A stretch of 32,833 bases of DNA, from NCBI GenBank assembly GCA_015061245.1, contig SUWY01000024.1:1-32833 (forward strand), read 5' to 3'. Under the pieces are notes generated by a model, which was given only the letters and a program-made list of their open reading frames with translations, was not told the DNA's origin and made no database searches. Positions 1-9,104 of the stretch are shown here, piece after piece. How positions within the stretch are numbered: the first letter of the stretch is position 1; every line of letters starts with the position of its first letter. A program made the position numbers and the translations under genes. The stretch is from Bacteroidales bacterium. GTDB lineage: Bacteria; Bacteroidota; Bacteroidia; Bacteroidales; Marinifilaceae.

Positions 1-116
1 GAGCCCGGTGCAATACCGAACTCTTTACCAATAAAACTTATTATTAATCCGTCCAATTTCTTGGGGTCAGATCAAAATCAAACCCTCTGAAAATATTTAA
101 CAAGAATTTTGTCAAA

Positions 117-602
117 TTACTTTGCCTCCTCGGCTGTTGCCTCTGCTGCTGGAGTCTCTGTTGCAGGAGCCTCAGCGCTCTTCTTTGAAGAACGTCTTGT
201 TCTTGGCTTCTTAGTCTCAACTGCCTTAGCAACTGTGTATGTTGTATTGTAATCAACAAGCTCAATGATACACATCTCAGCGTTATCACCAATTCTTGAA
301 CCAGTCTTCAAGATACGTGTATAACCTCCTGGACGGTTAACAATCTTTGGGGCAATCTCACCGAACAACTCAGTAATAGCCTCTTTCTGCTTAAGATAGC
401 TGAATACAACACGACGGCTGTTTGTATTGTCAACTTTACTCTTGGTAATTAGTGGCTCTACATACATTTTAAGAGCCTTTGCTTTTGCCACTGTTGTGCT
501 GATACGCTTGTGCATAATCAATGACACTGCCATATTAGCAAGCATTGCCTTTCTGTGAGCACTGCTTCTGGTCAAGTGGTTGAATTTCTTTTTATGATTC
601 AT
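117..602 (-). CDS. rplQ: 50S ribosomal protein L17
   Basis: L17 of the large subunit, lying near the polypeptide exit tunnel. The N-terminal 120 residues are the conserved L17 core, with the RPGGYTRIL signature at about residues 90-98. Residues 121-161 are a low-complexity tail of Lys/Arg followed by Ala/Glu/Thr, an extension common in Bacteroidota and probably disordered. It is the last gene of the alpha part of the cluster, 5 bp after rpoA. The 116 bases downstream to the window edge show no convincing terminator hairpin, so transcription may continue beyond the window. Identification is secure. Confidence 0.97.
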   Translation of the reverse strand: MNHKKKFNHLTRSSAHRKAMLANMAVSLIMHKRISTTVAKAKALKMYVEPLITKSKVDNTNSRRVVFSYLKQKEAITELFGEIAPKIVNRPGGYTRILKTGSRIGDNAEMCIIELVDYNTTYTVAKAVETKKPRTRRSSKKSAEAPATETPAAEATAEEAK

Positions 603-607
603 AGTAA

Positions 608-1600
608 TTACTCCTTATCTAATTTATACTTAGCTACATCCATGCCAAACTCCAAGTTATGGTCAGCAAGGAGAGCCTCCAACTCAGTCAAAGACTTCTT
701 ACCGAAATTACGGAACTTAAGAAGATCTGACTTATTCAAGCAGCACAACTCACCAAGAGTCTCAACATCTGCCTGTTTCAAACAATTCAATGCACGAACT
801 GAAAGATCTAAGTCAACCAACTTTGTCTTCAAAAGTTGACGCATATGAAGAATCTCCTCATCAAACTCCTCAACATCGAAGTTATCCTCCTGCTCCAAAG
901 ACATATTGTCATCAGAGAATAGTCTGAAGTGATGAATAAGAATTTTAGCAGCCTCTTTCAAAGCATCAGCCGGAACAATTGATCCATCAGTATCAATCTC
1001 AAGGGTCAACTTCTCATAATCGGTCTTTCCCTCTACACGATAGTTATCAATGTCAATCTTGACATTCTTGATAGGAGTGTAGATAGAATCGATTGGAATA
1101 AATCCCTCTACTGCATCAACTGGCAAGTTTTCTACCGCAGGAACATAACCACGTCCTTTGTTGATTGTCAACTCCATCTTGAAGTTAACCGATGGCTCCA
1201 TGTTGCAGATTACCAAATCGGTATTCAACACCTCGAAACCACTCAAGAAACGATTTATGTCGCCGGCAGTAAAAGTCTCCTGACCAGAAATAAGAATTGT
1301 CAACTTCTCATCCTCTACTCCCTCGACTTTTCTTTTGAAACGAACCTTCTTCAGGTTGAGGATAATCTCTGTAACATCTTCTATTACGCCAGGAATTGTA
1401 GCAAACTCATGCGCAACACCGTCAATCTTAATTCCGGTGATAGCAAATCCCTCCAATGAAGAGATAAGGATTCTTCTTAGCGCATTTCCGATTGTCATAC
1501 CATAACCAGGCTCCAATGGACGGAACTCGAACTTACCGAACTGCTCCGTAGACTCAAGCATGATTACTTTTTCTGGCTTCTGGAAAGCTAATATTGCCAT
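608..1600 (-). CDS. rpoA: DNA-directed RNA polymerase subunit alpha
   Basis: Alpha subunit of RNA polymerase. It dimerises to start core assembly and binds UP elements and activators through its C-terminal domain. The N-terminal domain spans roughly residues 1-235 and includes the assembly helix [11 protein letters not shown] (41-51). An acidic linker (about 236-255) leads to the alpha-CTD, where VRALNCLK contains R269, equivalent to the DNA-contacting R265 of E. coli. At 330 residues it has the usual length. It lies 11 bp after rpsD and 5 bp before rplQ, the standard alpha-operon order, so it is co-made with ribosomal proteins. Confidence 0.98.
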   Translation of the reverse strand: MAILAFQKPEKVIMLESTEQFGKFEFRPLEPGYGMTIGNALRRILISSLEGFAITGIKIDGVAHEFATIPGVIEDVTEIILNLKKVRFKRKVEGVEDEKLTILISGQETFTAGDINRFLSGFEVLNTDLVICNMEPSVNFKMELTINKGRGYVPAVENLPVDAVEGFIPIDSIYTPIKNVKIDIDNYRVEGKTDYEKLTLEIDTDGSIVPADALKEAAKILIHHFRLFSDDNMSLEQEDNFDVEEFDEEILHMRQLLKTKLVDLDLSVRALNCLKQADVETLGELCCLNKSDLLKFRNFGKKSLTELEALLADHNLEFGMDVAKYKLDKE

Positions 1601-1611
1601 AATTTTATTTA

Positions 1612-2220
1612 TTACTTAGAATACAACTCAACGATTGCCTGCTCCTTAATGTTCTCTGGAATCTCTGTACGCTCTGGAACATTCAAGAACTTACCAGCCA
1701 TAGCGGTGTTATCCCACTCTAACCAGCTATATTTGCTAACATTATTAGATCTCAATGAGTCTGCAATTACCTCCAATGCTTTTGACTTCTCACGAACGCC
1801 AACAACATCACCTGCTGAAACCATAGCAGAAGGAATGTTACAAACCTTTCCATTAAGAACAATGTGACGGTGTGAAACCAACTGACGAGCTGCTGCACGT
1901 GTAGGAGCAATACCCAAACGGTAAACAACGTTATCCAAACGACGCTCCAAGAACTGCAACAATACCTCTCCGGTTACACCCTCTGCACGAGATGCTTTCT
2001 CGAACAAATTGCGGAATTGCTTCTCCAACAATCCGTATGTATATTTTGCCTTTTGTTTCTCTTTCAACTGTACACCGTACTCAGAGATTTTTCTTCTACG
2101 ACGAGCCAAACCGTGCTGTCCAGAAGGATAATTTCTCTTCTCAAGAGCCTTATCCGGGCCATAAATAGGCTCACCGAACTTTCTGGCAATTTTAGACTTA
2201 GGTCCTGTATATCTAGCCAT
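1612..2220 (-). CDS. rpsD: 30S ribosomal protein S4
   Basis: Primary 16S rRNA-binding protein that nucleates assembly of the 5' domain of the 30S body. It has the basic N-terminal region [10 protein letters not shown] and the S4 RNA-binding domain around residues 93-155 ([12 protein letters not shown], then [13 protein letters not shown]). The N-terminal zinc-binding cysteines found in some S4 proteins are absent. Length (202) is normal. In E. coli S4 represses the alpha operon from a leader before rpsM. Here the gap before rpsM is only 29 bp, so an equivalent leader is not obvious. Confidence 0.97.
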   Translation of the reverse strand: MARYTGPKSKIARKFGEPIYGPDKALEKRNYPSGQHGLARRRRKISEYGVQLKEKQKAKYTYGLLEKQFRNLFEKASRAEGVTGEVLLQFLERRLDNVVYRLGIAPTRAAARQLVSHRHIVLNGKVCNIPSAMVSAGDVVGVREKSKALEVIADSLRSNNVSKYSWLEWDNTAMAGKFLNVPERTEIPENIKEQAIVELYSK

Positions 2221-2254
2221 ATCTAATTTCTATTTAAGATTAACACTCTAACAA

Positions 2255-2644
2255 TTATACTCTTCTACGTTTCGGAGGACGACAACCATTGTGTGGTAGT
2301 GGAGTTACGTCAACGATCTCTGCAACCTCAATACCTGTCTGGTGTACTGAACGGATAGCTGACTCACGTCCGTTACCAGGACCTGAAACATATACTTTAG
2401 CTTTTCTCATACCCAAGTCAAATGCCACTTTTGCACAATCTGCAGCAGCCATTTGAGCAGCGTACGGAGTGTTCTTCTTAGAACCTCTGAATCCCATCTT
2501 ACCTGCTGATGACCAAGAAATAACCTGACCGGTTGAATTGGTTACAGACACGATAATGTTATTAAATGAGGAATGAACGTGTACCTGTCCCACGGCCTCA
2601 ACTTTAACTAGCCGCTTCTTATTTGATGTAGACTTCTTTGCCAT
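2255..2644 (-). CDS. rpsK: 30S ribosomal protein S11
   Basis: S11 forms part of the platform of the 30S subunit, near the mRNA exit and the E site. Diagnostic segments are [13 protein letters not shown] near residue 22, [19 protein letters not shown] in the middle, and the C-terminal [15 protein letters not shown] rRNA-binding tail. The 129-residue length is typical. It sits 12 bp after rpsM and 34 bp before rpsD, in the conserved rpsM-rpsK-rpsD-rpoA-rplQ order. Confidence 0.97.
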   Translation of the reverse strand: MAKKSTSNKKRLVKVEAVGQVHVHSSFNNIIVSVTNSTGQVISWSSAGKMGFRGSKKNTPYAAQMAAADCAKVAFDLGMRKAKVYVSGPGNGRESAIRSVHQTGIEVAEIVDVTPLPHNGCRPPKRRRV

Positions 2645-2656
2645 AATTCACTTCAA

Positions 2657-3034
2657 TTATTTAGTTGCTTTCTTCTTGTTTGCAACTGTTTTCTTCTTAC
2701 CCTTTCTTGTACGGGCATTGTTCTTTGTACTCTGACCTCTTACAGGTAATCCCAAACGGTGTCTGATTCCACGGTAACAACCGATATCCATCAAACGCTT
2801 AATGTTCATCTGGATCACAGATCTCAACTCACCTTCAACCTTGTACTCTGCGTTGATAATCTTACGTACGGCTGCGAGTTGGTCATCGTTCCAATCCTGC
2901 ACTTTTGTGTCAAAATCGATGCCGGCTTCTGTCAAGATAGCACGGGCACTGCTTCTACCTATACCGAAGATATAGGTCAAGGCGATCTCTCCTCTCTTTT
3001 TAGAGGGCAAATCCACACCTACGATTCTTGCCAT
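2657..3034 (-). CDS. rpsM: 30S ribosomal protein S13
   Basis: Head protein of the 30S subunit that contacts the P-site tRNA and forms intersubunit bridges. The helix-two-turns-helix N-terminal domain starts [20 protein letters not shown]. The region [20 protein letters not shown] near residue 90 is the family signature, followed by the lysine-rich C-terminal tail that reaches the decoding region. At 125 residues it is full length. It follows rpmJ by 29 bp. I see no strong promoter or leader structure in that gap, unlike the E. coli alpha operon, which starts here. Confidence 0.97.
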   Translation of the reverse strand: MARIVGVDLPSKKRGEIALTYIFGIGRSSARAILTEAGIDFDTKVQDWNDDQLAAVRKIINAEYKVEGELRSVIQMNIKRLMDIGCYRGIRHRLGLPVRGQSTKNNARTRKGKKKTVANKKKATK

Positions 3035-3063
3035 AAATGATTCTCCTATTAAAAATGAATTAA

Positions 3064-3180
3064 TTAACCCTGACGTTGTTTGTACTTAGGGTTCTTTTTG
3101 TTAATGACGTAAACCACGCCGTTTCTTTTAACAATCTTGCAATCAGCACTACGCTTCTTGACTGATGGTCTAACTTTCAT
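3064..3180 (-). CDS. rpmJ: 50S ribosomal protein L36, zinc-less form
   Basis: A 38-residue protein starting [20 protein letters not shown] and ending NPKYKQRQG. It matches L36 in length, basic composition and the conserved KVRPSVKK and KYKQRQG ends. L36 organises 23S rRNA helices near the GTPase centre. Zinc-binding versions carry a Cys/Cys/Cys/His ribbon. Here only C14 remains, while the other ligand positions are S11, N27 and Y33, so this is the C-minus form that should not bind zinc. It lies between infA (12 bp) and rpsM (29 bp), the standard position. Confidence 0.95.
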   Translation of the reverse strand: MKVRPSVKKRSADCKIVKRNGVVYVINKKNPKYKQRQG

Positions 3181-3192
3181 ATTCTTGTTAAT

Positions 3193-3414
3193 TTAGTTTT
3201 TGTATCTAAACGAAATACGTCCTTTGGTCAAATCATAGGGAGACATATCAACTCTCACTTTATCTCCGGGCAAAATTTTGATATAGTGCATTCTCATCTT
3301 TCCTGAGATATGAGCTATAATCTCATGTCCGTTCTCTAACTTAACTTTGAACATTGCATTAGACAATGCCTCAGTAATTACTCCATCTTGTTCAATTGAG
3401 GGCTGTTTAGCCAT
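3193..3414 (-). CDS. infA: translation initiation factor IF-1
   Basis: IF-1 binds the 30S A site during initiation and works with IF-2 and IF-3. The 73-residue protein is a single OB-fold/S1-like domain. Typical segments are [39 protein letters not shown] and [13 protein letters not shown] at the end. It is placed 7 bp after map and 12 bp before rpmJ. This secY-map-infA-rpmJ order is standard for Bacteroidota, which lack adk at this position. Confidence 0.97.
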   Translation of the reverse strand: MAKQPSIEQDGVITEALSNAMFKVKLENGHEIIAHISGKMRMHYIKILPGDKVRVDMSPYDLTKGRISFRYKN

Positions 3415-3421
3415 AAAATTC

Positions 3422-4198
3422 CTATTTATTTAAAACCTCTTCAACATATTTAAAAGATGACAGAATATCAGCTGCCGTCTTACCTACCGCCACAGTGTGT
3501 TCAAAGTGAGCAGAAGGAAGACCGTCTCGAGTTCTGATAGTCCAGCCGTCACTGTTCATTATAACATAACGCTGACCTAAATTGATCATCGGTTCAATGG
3601 CAATAACCATGCCTTCGCGTAATTTTGTTCCCTGTCCTCGACTTCCGTAATTTGGAACTTGAGGATCCTCATGTAACTCCTTACCTACTCCGTGACCAAC
3701 CAACTCTCTGACTACAGAATAACCACGAGCTTCGCAATAATTCTGTACAGCCGATCCTATATCACCTATTCTACGACCGACAACTGCCTGTTCAATCCCC
3801 TTATAAAGTGATGCCTTTGTTGCTTCGAGCAGATTATGTATCTCCTCTGAAACCTCGCCCACTTCAAAAGTATAAGCGCTATCGCCGTAATAACCATTTT
3901 TAAGAACTCCACAGTCTACCGAGACTATGTCACCTTCTTGGAGCACTCTCTTTGCTGAGGGTATTCCATGAACAACCTCGTCATTTACTGAAATGCAAAG
4001 TGTATTCGGAAATCCTCCGTATCCAAGAAAACCGGGAACTGCACCATTCGAGCGAATGAACTCTTCTGCTACAGCGTCCAATTCTAACGTAGAAACCCCC
4101 GGACGAATGATTTTTGCAACCTCGCCCAGAGTTTTTCCTACCAATAAATTACTCTCTCTGAGTAACTCTATCTCTTCTTTTGTTTTTTCCGAAAACAT
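3422..4198 (-). CDS. map: type I methionine aminopeptidase
   Basis: Removes the initiator methionine from nascent proteins after deformylation. The pita-bread metallopeptidase fold is evident from the five metal ligands D95 (VSVDCG), D106 (YGDSAYTF), H169 (ELVGHGVG), E202 (AIEPM) and E233 (HFEHT), with substrate-binding H77 in VVHGIP. At 258 residues it is a type I enzyme without a zinc-finger extension. The start [17 protein letters not shown] aligns with known family N-termini. A consensus promoter lies directly upstream, its -7 box ending four bases before the ATG, so map can be transcribed separately from secY and probably without a 5' leader. infA follows after 7 bp. Confidence 0.97.
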   Translation of the reverse strand: MFSEKTKEEIELLRESNLLVGKTLGEVAKIIRPGVSTLELDAVAEEFIRSNGAVPGFLGYGGFPNTLCISVNDEVVHGIPSAKRVLQEGDIVSVDCGVLKNGYYGDSAYTFEVGEVSEEIHNLLEATKASLYKGIEQAVVGRRIGDIGSAVQNYCEARGYSVVRELVGHGVGKELHEDPQVPNYGSRGQGTKLREGMVIAIEPMINLGQRYVIMNSDGWTIRTRDGLPSAHFEHTVAVGKTAADILSSFKYVEEVLNK

Positions 4199-4202
4199 GC
4201 CG

Positions 4203-4233
4203 CAAAATTACGACATATTTTCGAATAAACAAA
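4203..4233 (-). promoter_or_regulatory. internal promoter for map-infA-rpmJ and downstream genes
   Basis: Read on the minus strand, TTTG (4230-4233), a 19-bp spacer and TAATTTTG (4203-4210) match the Bacteroidota housekeeping promoter consensus at every defined base. The -7 box ends four bases before the map start codon, so the predicted transcript begins at or next to the ATG. This would make the map mRNA leaderless or nearly so. It lies in the 44-bp gap between secY and map. Confidence 0.7.
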
Positions 4234-4242
4234 TAGTAAATA

Positions 4243-5538
4243 TTAGATATTTCTACCTCTAAATTTGCCTGAACCCATCAAACCATCATAGTGGTGCATT
4301 CTCAAGTGAGAGTCGATTTGTTGAACTGTATCAAGTACAACTCCAACCAAAATCAACAATGATGTTCCACCATAGAAACTAGCGAACTGGTTTGATACTC
4401 CGCATCTCATTGCAATAGCCGGCATAATAGCTACAATTCCCAAGAAGATTGAACCTGGCAATGTAATTCTTGACATGATAGAGTCAAGGAACTCCATTGT
4501 CTTTCTTCCAGGCTTAACTCCAGGAATAAATCCACCATTCTTCTTCATCTCCTCTGACATCATCAAAGGATTCACTGTAATTGCAGTGTAGAAGTATGTG
4601 AACAATACAATAAGGATGAAGAATGTTACGTTGTAAACAACGCCTGTCATATCGGCAAATGCAGCAGCAAATCCGCTCATGCTCTCGATATTTGAGAAAT
4701 TAGCGAAAGATACCGGCAACAACATCAATGCCTGAGCAAAGATGATAGGCATAACACCTGCTGCATTAATCTTCAAAGGAATATACTGACGAACTCCACC
4801 GTACTGCTTGTTACCAACAATACGCTTAGCGTACTGTACAGGCACCTTTCTTGTTCCCTGAACCAACATAATTGTAGCGCAGAACACCAAGAATAGGAAT
4901 ACAATCTCGATCAAGAAGCCCATCATACCTGAAGAGATCTTAGATACTAACTCCGAATAGAATGCGAAAGGCAAACGAGCAACGATTCCAATCATAATAA
5001 TGATAGATACTCCGTTACCGATTCCTCTGTCTGTGATACGTTCTCCTAACCACAGGATAAACATTGATCCGGCAGCCATAGCCAACAAAGCCAACATCTC
5101 AGACTGAACTGCAATATTCTGAGCGCTCAAATTCTTCAAATATGCATAACCTTGCAAAAGAAGAAGAACTACAGTCAAATATCTTGTAATCTGATTGATT
5201 TTACGACGTCCGCTCTCGCCCTCACGCTGCAATCTCTGGAAGTAAGGTACAGCTATACCAAGTAGCTGAACTACGATTGATGCAGAGATATAAGGCATAA
5301 TTCCCAAAGCGAAGATTGATGCCTGAGAGAAAGCTCCTCCTGAGAACATATCCAACAAGCCCAATACGCCGTTCTCTGATGTTTGCTGTGAAAGTGCAGC
5401 CAAGTGATCAGTATCTACACCAGGCAATACAATCTCTGTTCCCAAACGGTAAACAAGGATCAAGCCCAAAGTGGTAAGGATTCTCTGACGCAACTCGGTT
5501 GTCTTCCAGATTTCCTGTATTTTAGTAATAAACTTCAT
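4243..5538 (-). CDS. secY: protein translocase subunit SecY
   Basis: Central channel of the SecYEG translocon in the inner membrane, moving unfolded preproteins out and inserting membrane proteins. The 431-residue protein has about ten hydrophobic segments. The first follows LRQRILTTLG and is followed by the plug region (GGAFSQASIFALGIMPYIS). Cytoplasmic loops include RGIGNGVS and the basic GTRKVPVQYAKR loop that contacts SecA and the ribosome. It follows rplO by 27 bp. secG is also in this window, far away on the opposite strand. Identification is secure. Confidence 0.98.
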   Translation of the reverse strand: MKFITKIQEIWKTTELRQRILTTLGLILVYRLGTEIVLPGVDTDHLAALSQQTSENGVLGLLDMFSGGAFSQASIFALGIMPYISASIVVQLLGIAVPYFQRLQREGESGRRKINQITRYLTVVLLLLQGYAYLKNLSAQNIAVQSEMLALLAMAAGSMFILWLGERITDRGIGNGVSIIIMIGIVARLPFAFYSELVSKISSGMMGFLIEIVFLFLVFCATIMLVQGTRKVPVQYAKRIVGNKQYGGVRQYIPLKINAAGVMPIIFAQALMLLPVSFANFSNIESMSGFAAAFADMTGVVYNVTFFILIVLFTYFYTAITVNPLMMSEEMKKNGGFIPGVKPGRKTMEFLDSIMSRITLPGSIFLGIVAIMPAIAMRCGVSNQFASFYGGTSLLILVGVVLDTVQQIDSHLRMHHYDGLMGSGKFRGRNI

Positions 5539-5565
5539 AACGCACTATTCGTTATTTGATTACAA

Positions 5566-6012
5566 TTATAATACCTCTGCTGAACCGCCAACAGCCTCGA
5601 TAGCTGCAATAGCTGATTTAGAGAAAGCATCTGCTTTTACTGTCAATTTTGCAGAAATAGCACCATCACCCAAGATCTTAACCAAATCATTCTTTGATGT
5701 CAAACCTGCAGCGATAAGTACCTCTTTATCAATTACAGTAAGATTATCACGCTCAGCCAAAGCCTGCAACATACCAACGTTGATAGCCTTGTACTCTACT
5801 CTGTTCAAAGACTTGAAACCGAACTTAGGCAAACGTCTCTGAAGAGGCATCTGTCCACCCTCGAAACCAATCTTAGTGTGGTATCCTGATCTTGCCTTAG
5901 CTCCCTTGTGTCCTCTTCCAGAGGTTCCTGCATAACCAGAACCTTGTCCACGGCCCAAACGACGATCGTGGTGAGTAGCTCCACAAGCAGGTTTTAAGTT
6001 ATTCAATTCCAT
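5566..6012 (-). CDS. rplO: 50S ribosomal protein L15
   Basis: Late-assembly 23S rRNA-binding protein with a long basic N-terminal extension that penetrates the subunit. The glycine/arginine-rich start (residues 1-40, with RRLGRGQGSGYAGTSGRGHK) and GGQMPLQRRLPKFGFKS are diagnostic. The C-terminal half holds the globular L15/L18e fold. Length 148 is normal. It is 28 bp after rpmD and precedes secY, the usual spc-operon arrangement. Confidence 0.97.
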   Translation of the reverse strand: MELNNLKPACGATHHDRRLGRGQGSGYAGTSGRGHKGAKARSGYHTKIGFEGGQMPLQRRLPKFGFKSLNRVEYKAINVGMLQALAERDNLTVIDKEVLIAAGLTSKNDLVKILGDGAISAKLTVKADAFSKSAIAAIEAVGGSAEVL

Positions 6013-6040
6013 TATATTTTCGAATTATAACGTTACACAA

Positions 6041-6223
6041 TTATTTTACCTCCTCAACACTCAACAAGTGCTTTACCTTCTCAACCATACCCAAAATCTG
6101 TGGGCAAGCCTCCTTTACAACACTGCTGTTTGTCTTGTTCAATCCCAAAGCCTTCAATGTGCTAACCTGAGACTTATTGCTTCCGATCTTACTCTTAACC
6201 AATGTAATTTTAATCTGTGCCAT
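6041..6223 (-). CDS. rpmD: 50S ribosomal protein L30
   Basis: Short (60 residues) bacterial-type L30, which binds 23S rRNA domain II. It starts [20 protein letters not shown] and contains [14 protein letters not shown], the usual motif around residues 24-37. Bacterial L30 is normally about 58-61 residues, so it is complete. It is 11 bp downstream of rpsE and 28 bp upstream of rplO. Confidence 0.95.
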   Translation of the reverse strand: MAQIKITLVKSKIGSNKSQVSTLKALGLNKTNSSVVKEACPQILGMVEKVKHLLSVEEVK

Positions 6224-6234
6224 AACTCCTAAGT

Positions 6235-6744
6235 TTATCCATTAAACACTTTGTCCATGCTAATTCCACGCTGAGCAGCAATTGCACGTGCATCACGTAA
6301 CTCCTTCAATGCATTGAAAGTTGCCTTCACCAAGTTGTGAGGGTTAGAAGAACCCTTAGACTTAGCCAACACATCGTGAATACCTGCACTCTCAAGTACT
6401 GCACGCATAGCACCTCCTGCCTTTACTCCGGTTCCCGAAGAAGCTGGCTGGATATAAACGCGTGATCCGCTGAACTTAGACTCCTGCTCGTGAGGAATTG
6501 TTCCCTTCAATACAGGAACCTTAATCAAGTTCTTCTTAGCAGCATCTACACCCTTAGCGATAGCAGCTGTAACCTCGTTTGCCTTACCTAATCCCCAGCC
6601 AACGATACCTTTCTCATCGCCAACTACTACGATCGCAGCAAAGCTGAATGTTCTACCTCCCTTAGTAACTTTGGTTACGCGGTTAATCGCAACCAATCTA
6701 TCTTTAAGTTCGAGATCTGTGGTATTATTAATCTTCTGTTCCAT
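6235..6744 (-). CDS. rpsE: 30S ribosomal protein S5
   Basis: S5 lies at the mRNA entry channel and affects decoding accuracy and mRNA unwinding. An N-terminal double-stranded-RNA-binding-like domain (residues about 12-75, [20 protein letters not shown]) is followed by the C-terminal S5 domain with [19 protein letters not shown]. The loop VTKVTKGGR, where ram and spectinomycin-resistance changes occur in E. coli, looks wild type. Length 169 is normal. It lies 12 bp after rplR. Confidence 0.97.
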   Translation of the reverse strand: MEQKINNTTDLELKDRLVAINRVTKVTKGGRTFSFAAIVVVGDEKGIVGWGLGKANEVTAAIAKGVDAAKKNLIKVPVLKGTIPHEQESKFSGSRVYIQPASSGTGVKAGGAMRAVLESAGIHDVLAKSKGSSNPHNLVKATFNALKELRDARAIAAQRGISMDKVFNG

Positions 6745-6756
6745 CTCTTGCTATCA

Positions 6757-7113
6757 TTAAAAGTTAAGACCTCCCTCACGTGCAGCATCAGCCAAAGCTT
6801 TTACTCTACCGTGATACAAATAACCGTTACGGTCAAATGTTATTGCTGTGATTCCTGCCTCCAAAGCCTTTGCAGCTACTGCAGCACCAACCAATGCAGC
6901 CTTCTCTGTTTTTGTTACCTTCTGCTCAGCAAACTCCTTGCTCAAAGAAGATACAGACAACAAAGTTTTACCCTCTTCATCATTTATCAATTGTGCAGAG
7001 ATTTGGGCATTTGAACGATATACGCTCAAACGGGGTCTTTCAGCCGTTCCAGAAACAATCTTACGAATTCTTCGTTTGATTCTTAATCTTCTGCCTTCCT
7101 TAGTTAAAGCCAT
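6757..7113 (-). CDS. rplR: 50S ribosomal protein L18
   Basis: One of the 5S rRNA-binding proteins, helping anchor the 5S RNP in the central protuberance. It has a basic N-terminus ([14 protein letters not shown]), then [20 protein letters not shown], and ends [18 protein letters not shown], all typical of L18. The 118-residue length is complete. Two other 5S-binding partners are encoded nearby: L5 (rplE) in the same operon, and L30, which lies close on the ribosome. It follows rplF by 21 bp. Confidence 0.97.
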   Translation of the reverse strand: MALTKEGRRLRIKRRIRKIVSGTAERPRLSVYRSNAQISAQLINDEEGKTLLSVSSLSKEFAEQKVTKTEKAALVGAAVAAKALEAGITAITFDRNGYLYHGRVKALADAAREGGLNF

Positions 7114-7134
7114 AATTAAGTTTTACTTTAGAAA

Positions 7135-7689
7135 TTAAACTTTAGCTGACTTACCAGCCTTTCTACGAACAATCTCGCCAACAAAGCGAATACCTTTACC
7201 CTTATAAGGCTCTGGCTTACGGAAAGAACGAATCTTTGCAGCAACCATACCTATAAGCTGCTTATCGCAACTCTCAAGTGTAAGGATTGGGTTGGCGCGC
7301 TTCTCTGTTACAGCTGTAACCTTAATCTCCTTTGGCAATTGCAAGAAAATTGAGTGAGAGTATCCCAAGCCAAGCTCCAATACCTGACCCTCCGCATTTG
7401 CACGGAATCCAACTCCTACCAACTCTTGTTTAATAGTGTATCCCTCAGAAACACCAACTACCATATTGTTAATCAAAGCACGGTACAAACCATGATATGC
7501 TTTTACCTGCTTCTCGTCATTTGGACGTGCTACTTCAATAGTTCCATTCTCAACAGACACAGTAATTCCTCCTGTGATAGCCTGTGACAACTCTCCCTTA
7601 GGACCTTTAACGGTAACCACATTCTCGGGAGACACAGTTACTGTTACTCCTGCTGGAATTGAAATTGGCAATTTACCTATTCGTGACAT
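7135..7689 (-). CDS. rplF: 50S ribosomal protein L6
   Basis: L6 binds near the sarcin-ricin loop and the elongation factor site. Two tandem L6 alpha/beta domains are visible, at about residues 10-80 and 88-165. Signatures include MSRIGKLPISIPAGV at the start and PEPYKGKGIRFVGEIVRRKAG near the C-terminus. Length 184 is typical. It is 18 bp after rpsH. Nothing is unusual in sequence or position. Confidence 0.97.
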   Translation of the reverse strand: MSRIGKLPISIPAGVTVTVSPENVVTVKGPKGELSQAITGGITVSVENGTIEVARPNDEKQVKAYHGLYRALINNMVVGVSEGYTIKQELVGVGFRANAEGQVLELGLGYSHSIFLQLPKEIKVTAVTEKRANPILTLESCDKQLIGMVAAKIRSFRKPEPYKGKGIRFVGEIVRRKAGKSAKV

Positions 7690-7707
7690 CGTTTTCCCTC
7701 CTTAAGA

Positions 7708-8103
7708 TTAATAAACATAGCATAATACCTCACCACCTACATTCTTAGCGCGAGCCTCTTTGTCTGTCATAACTCCATAAGAAGTTGAGACAATTGCGAT
7801 ACCCAAGCCATTCAATACACGTGGCATATTTTCAACATCGGAATAACGACGCAAACCAGGTTTTGATACACGGATCAATGCCTTAATCGCAGACACCTTT
7901 GTCTCCTGATTATATTTCAACGCAATCTTAAGATTGCTCTTTACGCCATCTTCTTCTACTTTGTAGTTCAGAATATATCCCTTCTCTTTAAGGATCTTGG
8001 TTATAGCTAATTTCATTTTAGAACCAGGAACCTCTACAACCTTGTGACCAGCATTAGCCGCATTGCGGATACGGGTCAAAAAATCTGCTATTGGATCTGT
8101 CAT
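7708..8103 (-). CDS. rpsH: 30S ribosomal protein S8
   Basis: Primary 16S-binding protein of the central domain (helix 21). The start [15 protein letters not shown] and the C-terminal signature [20 protein letters not shown] are diagnostic, and 131 residues is standard. In E. coli S8 also represses spc-operon translation by binding mRNA at the L24/L5 junction. In this window that junction carries its own terminator, promoter and structured leader (8951-9140), so S8 is the natural candidate ligand, though this is inference. It follows rpsN by 17 bp. Confidence 0.97.
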   Translation of the reverse strand: MTDPIADFLTRIRNAANAGHKVVEVPGSKMKLAITKILKEKGYILNYKVEEDGVKSNLKIALKYNQETKVSAIKALIRVSKPGLRRYSDVENMPRVLNGLGIAIVSTSYGVMTDKEARAKNVGGEVLCYVY

Positions 8104-8120
8104 TTCTTCTGATTTTTAAA

Positions 8121-8390
8121 TTACCAACTTGCCTTTTTTACTCCTGGAATCAAACCTGCAGATGCCATCTCACGGAACTGAATTCTGCTGATTCCAAATT
8201 GTCTCATGTAACCTCTTGGTCTTCCTGTCAATTTGCAACGGTTGTGCAAACGGATAGGATTAGAGTTTTTAGGAAGAAGGCTCAATCCAATATAATCTCC
8301 TGCCTCTTTTAACTGAGCTCGTTTTGCAGCGTACTTTTCTACCAATTTTGCACGCTTTACCTCACGGGCCTTCATTGATTCTTTTGCCAT
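8121..8390 (-). CDS. rpsN: 30S ribosomal protein S14, zinc-less form
   Basis: Late-binding protein of the 30S head, close to S3 and S10. The 89-residue length and the sequence [19 protein letters not shown], with only a single cysteine, show the long zinc-independent type (like E. coli) rather than the 61-residue CxxC zinc type. It ends in the conserved [11 protein letters not shown]. It lies 11 bp after rplE and 17 bp before rpsH, the usual L5-S14-S8 order. Confidence 0.97.
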   Translation of the reverse strand: MAKESMKAREVKRAKLVEKYAAKRAQLKEAGDYIGLSLLPKNSNPIRLHNRCKLTGRPRGYMRQFGISRIQFREMASAGLIPGVKKASW

Positions 8391-8401
8391 CTCAAAATAA
8401 T

Positions 8402-8950
8402 TTAGTTCTTTTTAAACGGTAAACCGAACTCTCTCAATAGAGCGTATCCCTCCTCGTCTGTCTTAGCAGTTGTTACGAAGGTGATGTTCATACCCATAAT
8501 CTTGTGCACAGAATCAAGCACAATCTCAGGGAAAATGATCTGCTCCTCAAGTCCCAATGTGTAATTTCCTCTTCCATCAAGTTTTCCATTGATTCCCTTG
8601 AAATCACGGATACGTGGAAGTGCTGCGCAAATCAATCTCTCCAAGAACTCGTACATGCGATCGTGACGCAATGTTACGCGAACTCCGATAGGCATTCCTC
8701 TACGCAACTTAAAGTTAGAAACGTCCTTTGTTGATTTTCCGCTCACTGCCTTCTGACCGGCAATTGCAGTAATCTCATTCAAAGAGAACTCCAAGATCTT
8801 CTTATCCTGGATAGAAGCACCTACACCCTGGTTGATTACTATCTTCTCCAACTTGGGTGCCTGCATAACTGACTTGTATCCGAACTCCTTCATCAAAGTC
8901 GGTACAATCTCGTCGTTATACTTCGTCTTTAGGTTTGGTATATAACTCAT
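8402..8950 (-). CDS. rplE: 50S ribosomal protein L5
   Basis: Binds 5S rRNA and contacts the P-site tRNA and the 30S head. Diagnostic segments are [32 protein letters not shown] and [21 protein letters not shown]. Length 182 is normal. Unlike the tightly packed genes around it, rplE is separated from rplX by 215 bp that hold a terminator for the upstream genes, a consensus promoter and about 80 nt of potentially structured leader. It is therefore the first gene of its own transcription unit, running rplE-rpsN-rpsH onward. Confidence 0.97.
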   Translation of the reverse strand: MSYIPNLKTKYNDEIVPTLMKEFGYKSVMQAPKLEKIVINQGVGASIQDKKILEFSLNEITAIAGQKAVSGKSTKDVSNFKLRRGMPIGVRVTLRHDRMYEFLERLICAALPRIRDFKGINGKLDGRGNYTLGLEEQIIFPEIVLDSVHKIMGMNITFVTTAKTDEEGYALLREFGLPFKKN

Positions 8951-8966
8951 TATATTTAAATAATTT

Positions 8967-9025
8967 GTCGCAAAGCGACGTTAATTTTCACACAAAACTT
9001 CTTAGGCAAGAACACTCTCGCCCAA
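8967..9025 (-). promoter_or_regulatory. structured 5' leader of rplE (candidate r-protein autoregulatory element)
   Basis: Downstream of the predicted start site near 9031, the minus-strand leader can form two hairpins. The first pairs TTGGGC (9020-9025) with GCCTAA (9002-9007), including one G-U pair, around a 12-nt loop. The second is GTCGC-TTT-GCGAC at 8967-8979. The second lies 16 nt before the rplE start codon. In E. coli, S8 binds the mRNA at this same gene junction. No match to the S8 site was demonstrated here, and the stems are short. Confidence 0.35.
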
Positions 9026-9036
9026 ATTTAACCGCG

Positions 9037-9067
9037 CAAAGATAATACAAAGTTTTCAGATATCAAA
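9037..9067 (-). promoter_or_regulatory. promoter for rplE and downstream spc genes
   Basis: On the minus strand, TTTG (9064-9067), a 19-bp spacer and TATCTTTG (9037-9044) match the Bacteroidota -33/-7 consensus at every defined base. It lies 46 bp beyond the rplX terminator and about 80 bp before rplE, so it should restart transcription of the lower half of the cluster. Confidence 0.75.
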
Positions 9068-9104
9068 GAGTAACAACTACTTATTTTTAAACTTTTTTAA
9101 AAGT

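Noticed and set aside
1..56. Minus-strand frame reading into the left edge (LDGLIISFIGKEFGIAPG), starting at a TTG
   Set aside because: It looks protein-like, but there is no ATG, only 18 codons are visible and no family is recognised. It cannot be called a gene without the sequence to the left.
44..292. 82-codon open frame on the minus strand rich in Gln/Arg/Leu
   Set aside because: It is out of frame with, and mostly inside, rplQ. Its composition comes from the Ala/Glu-rich rplQ tail.
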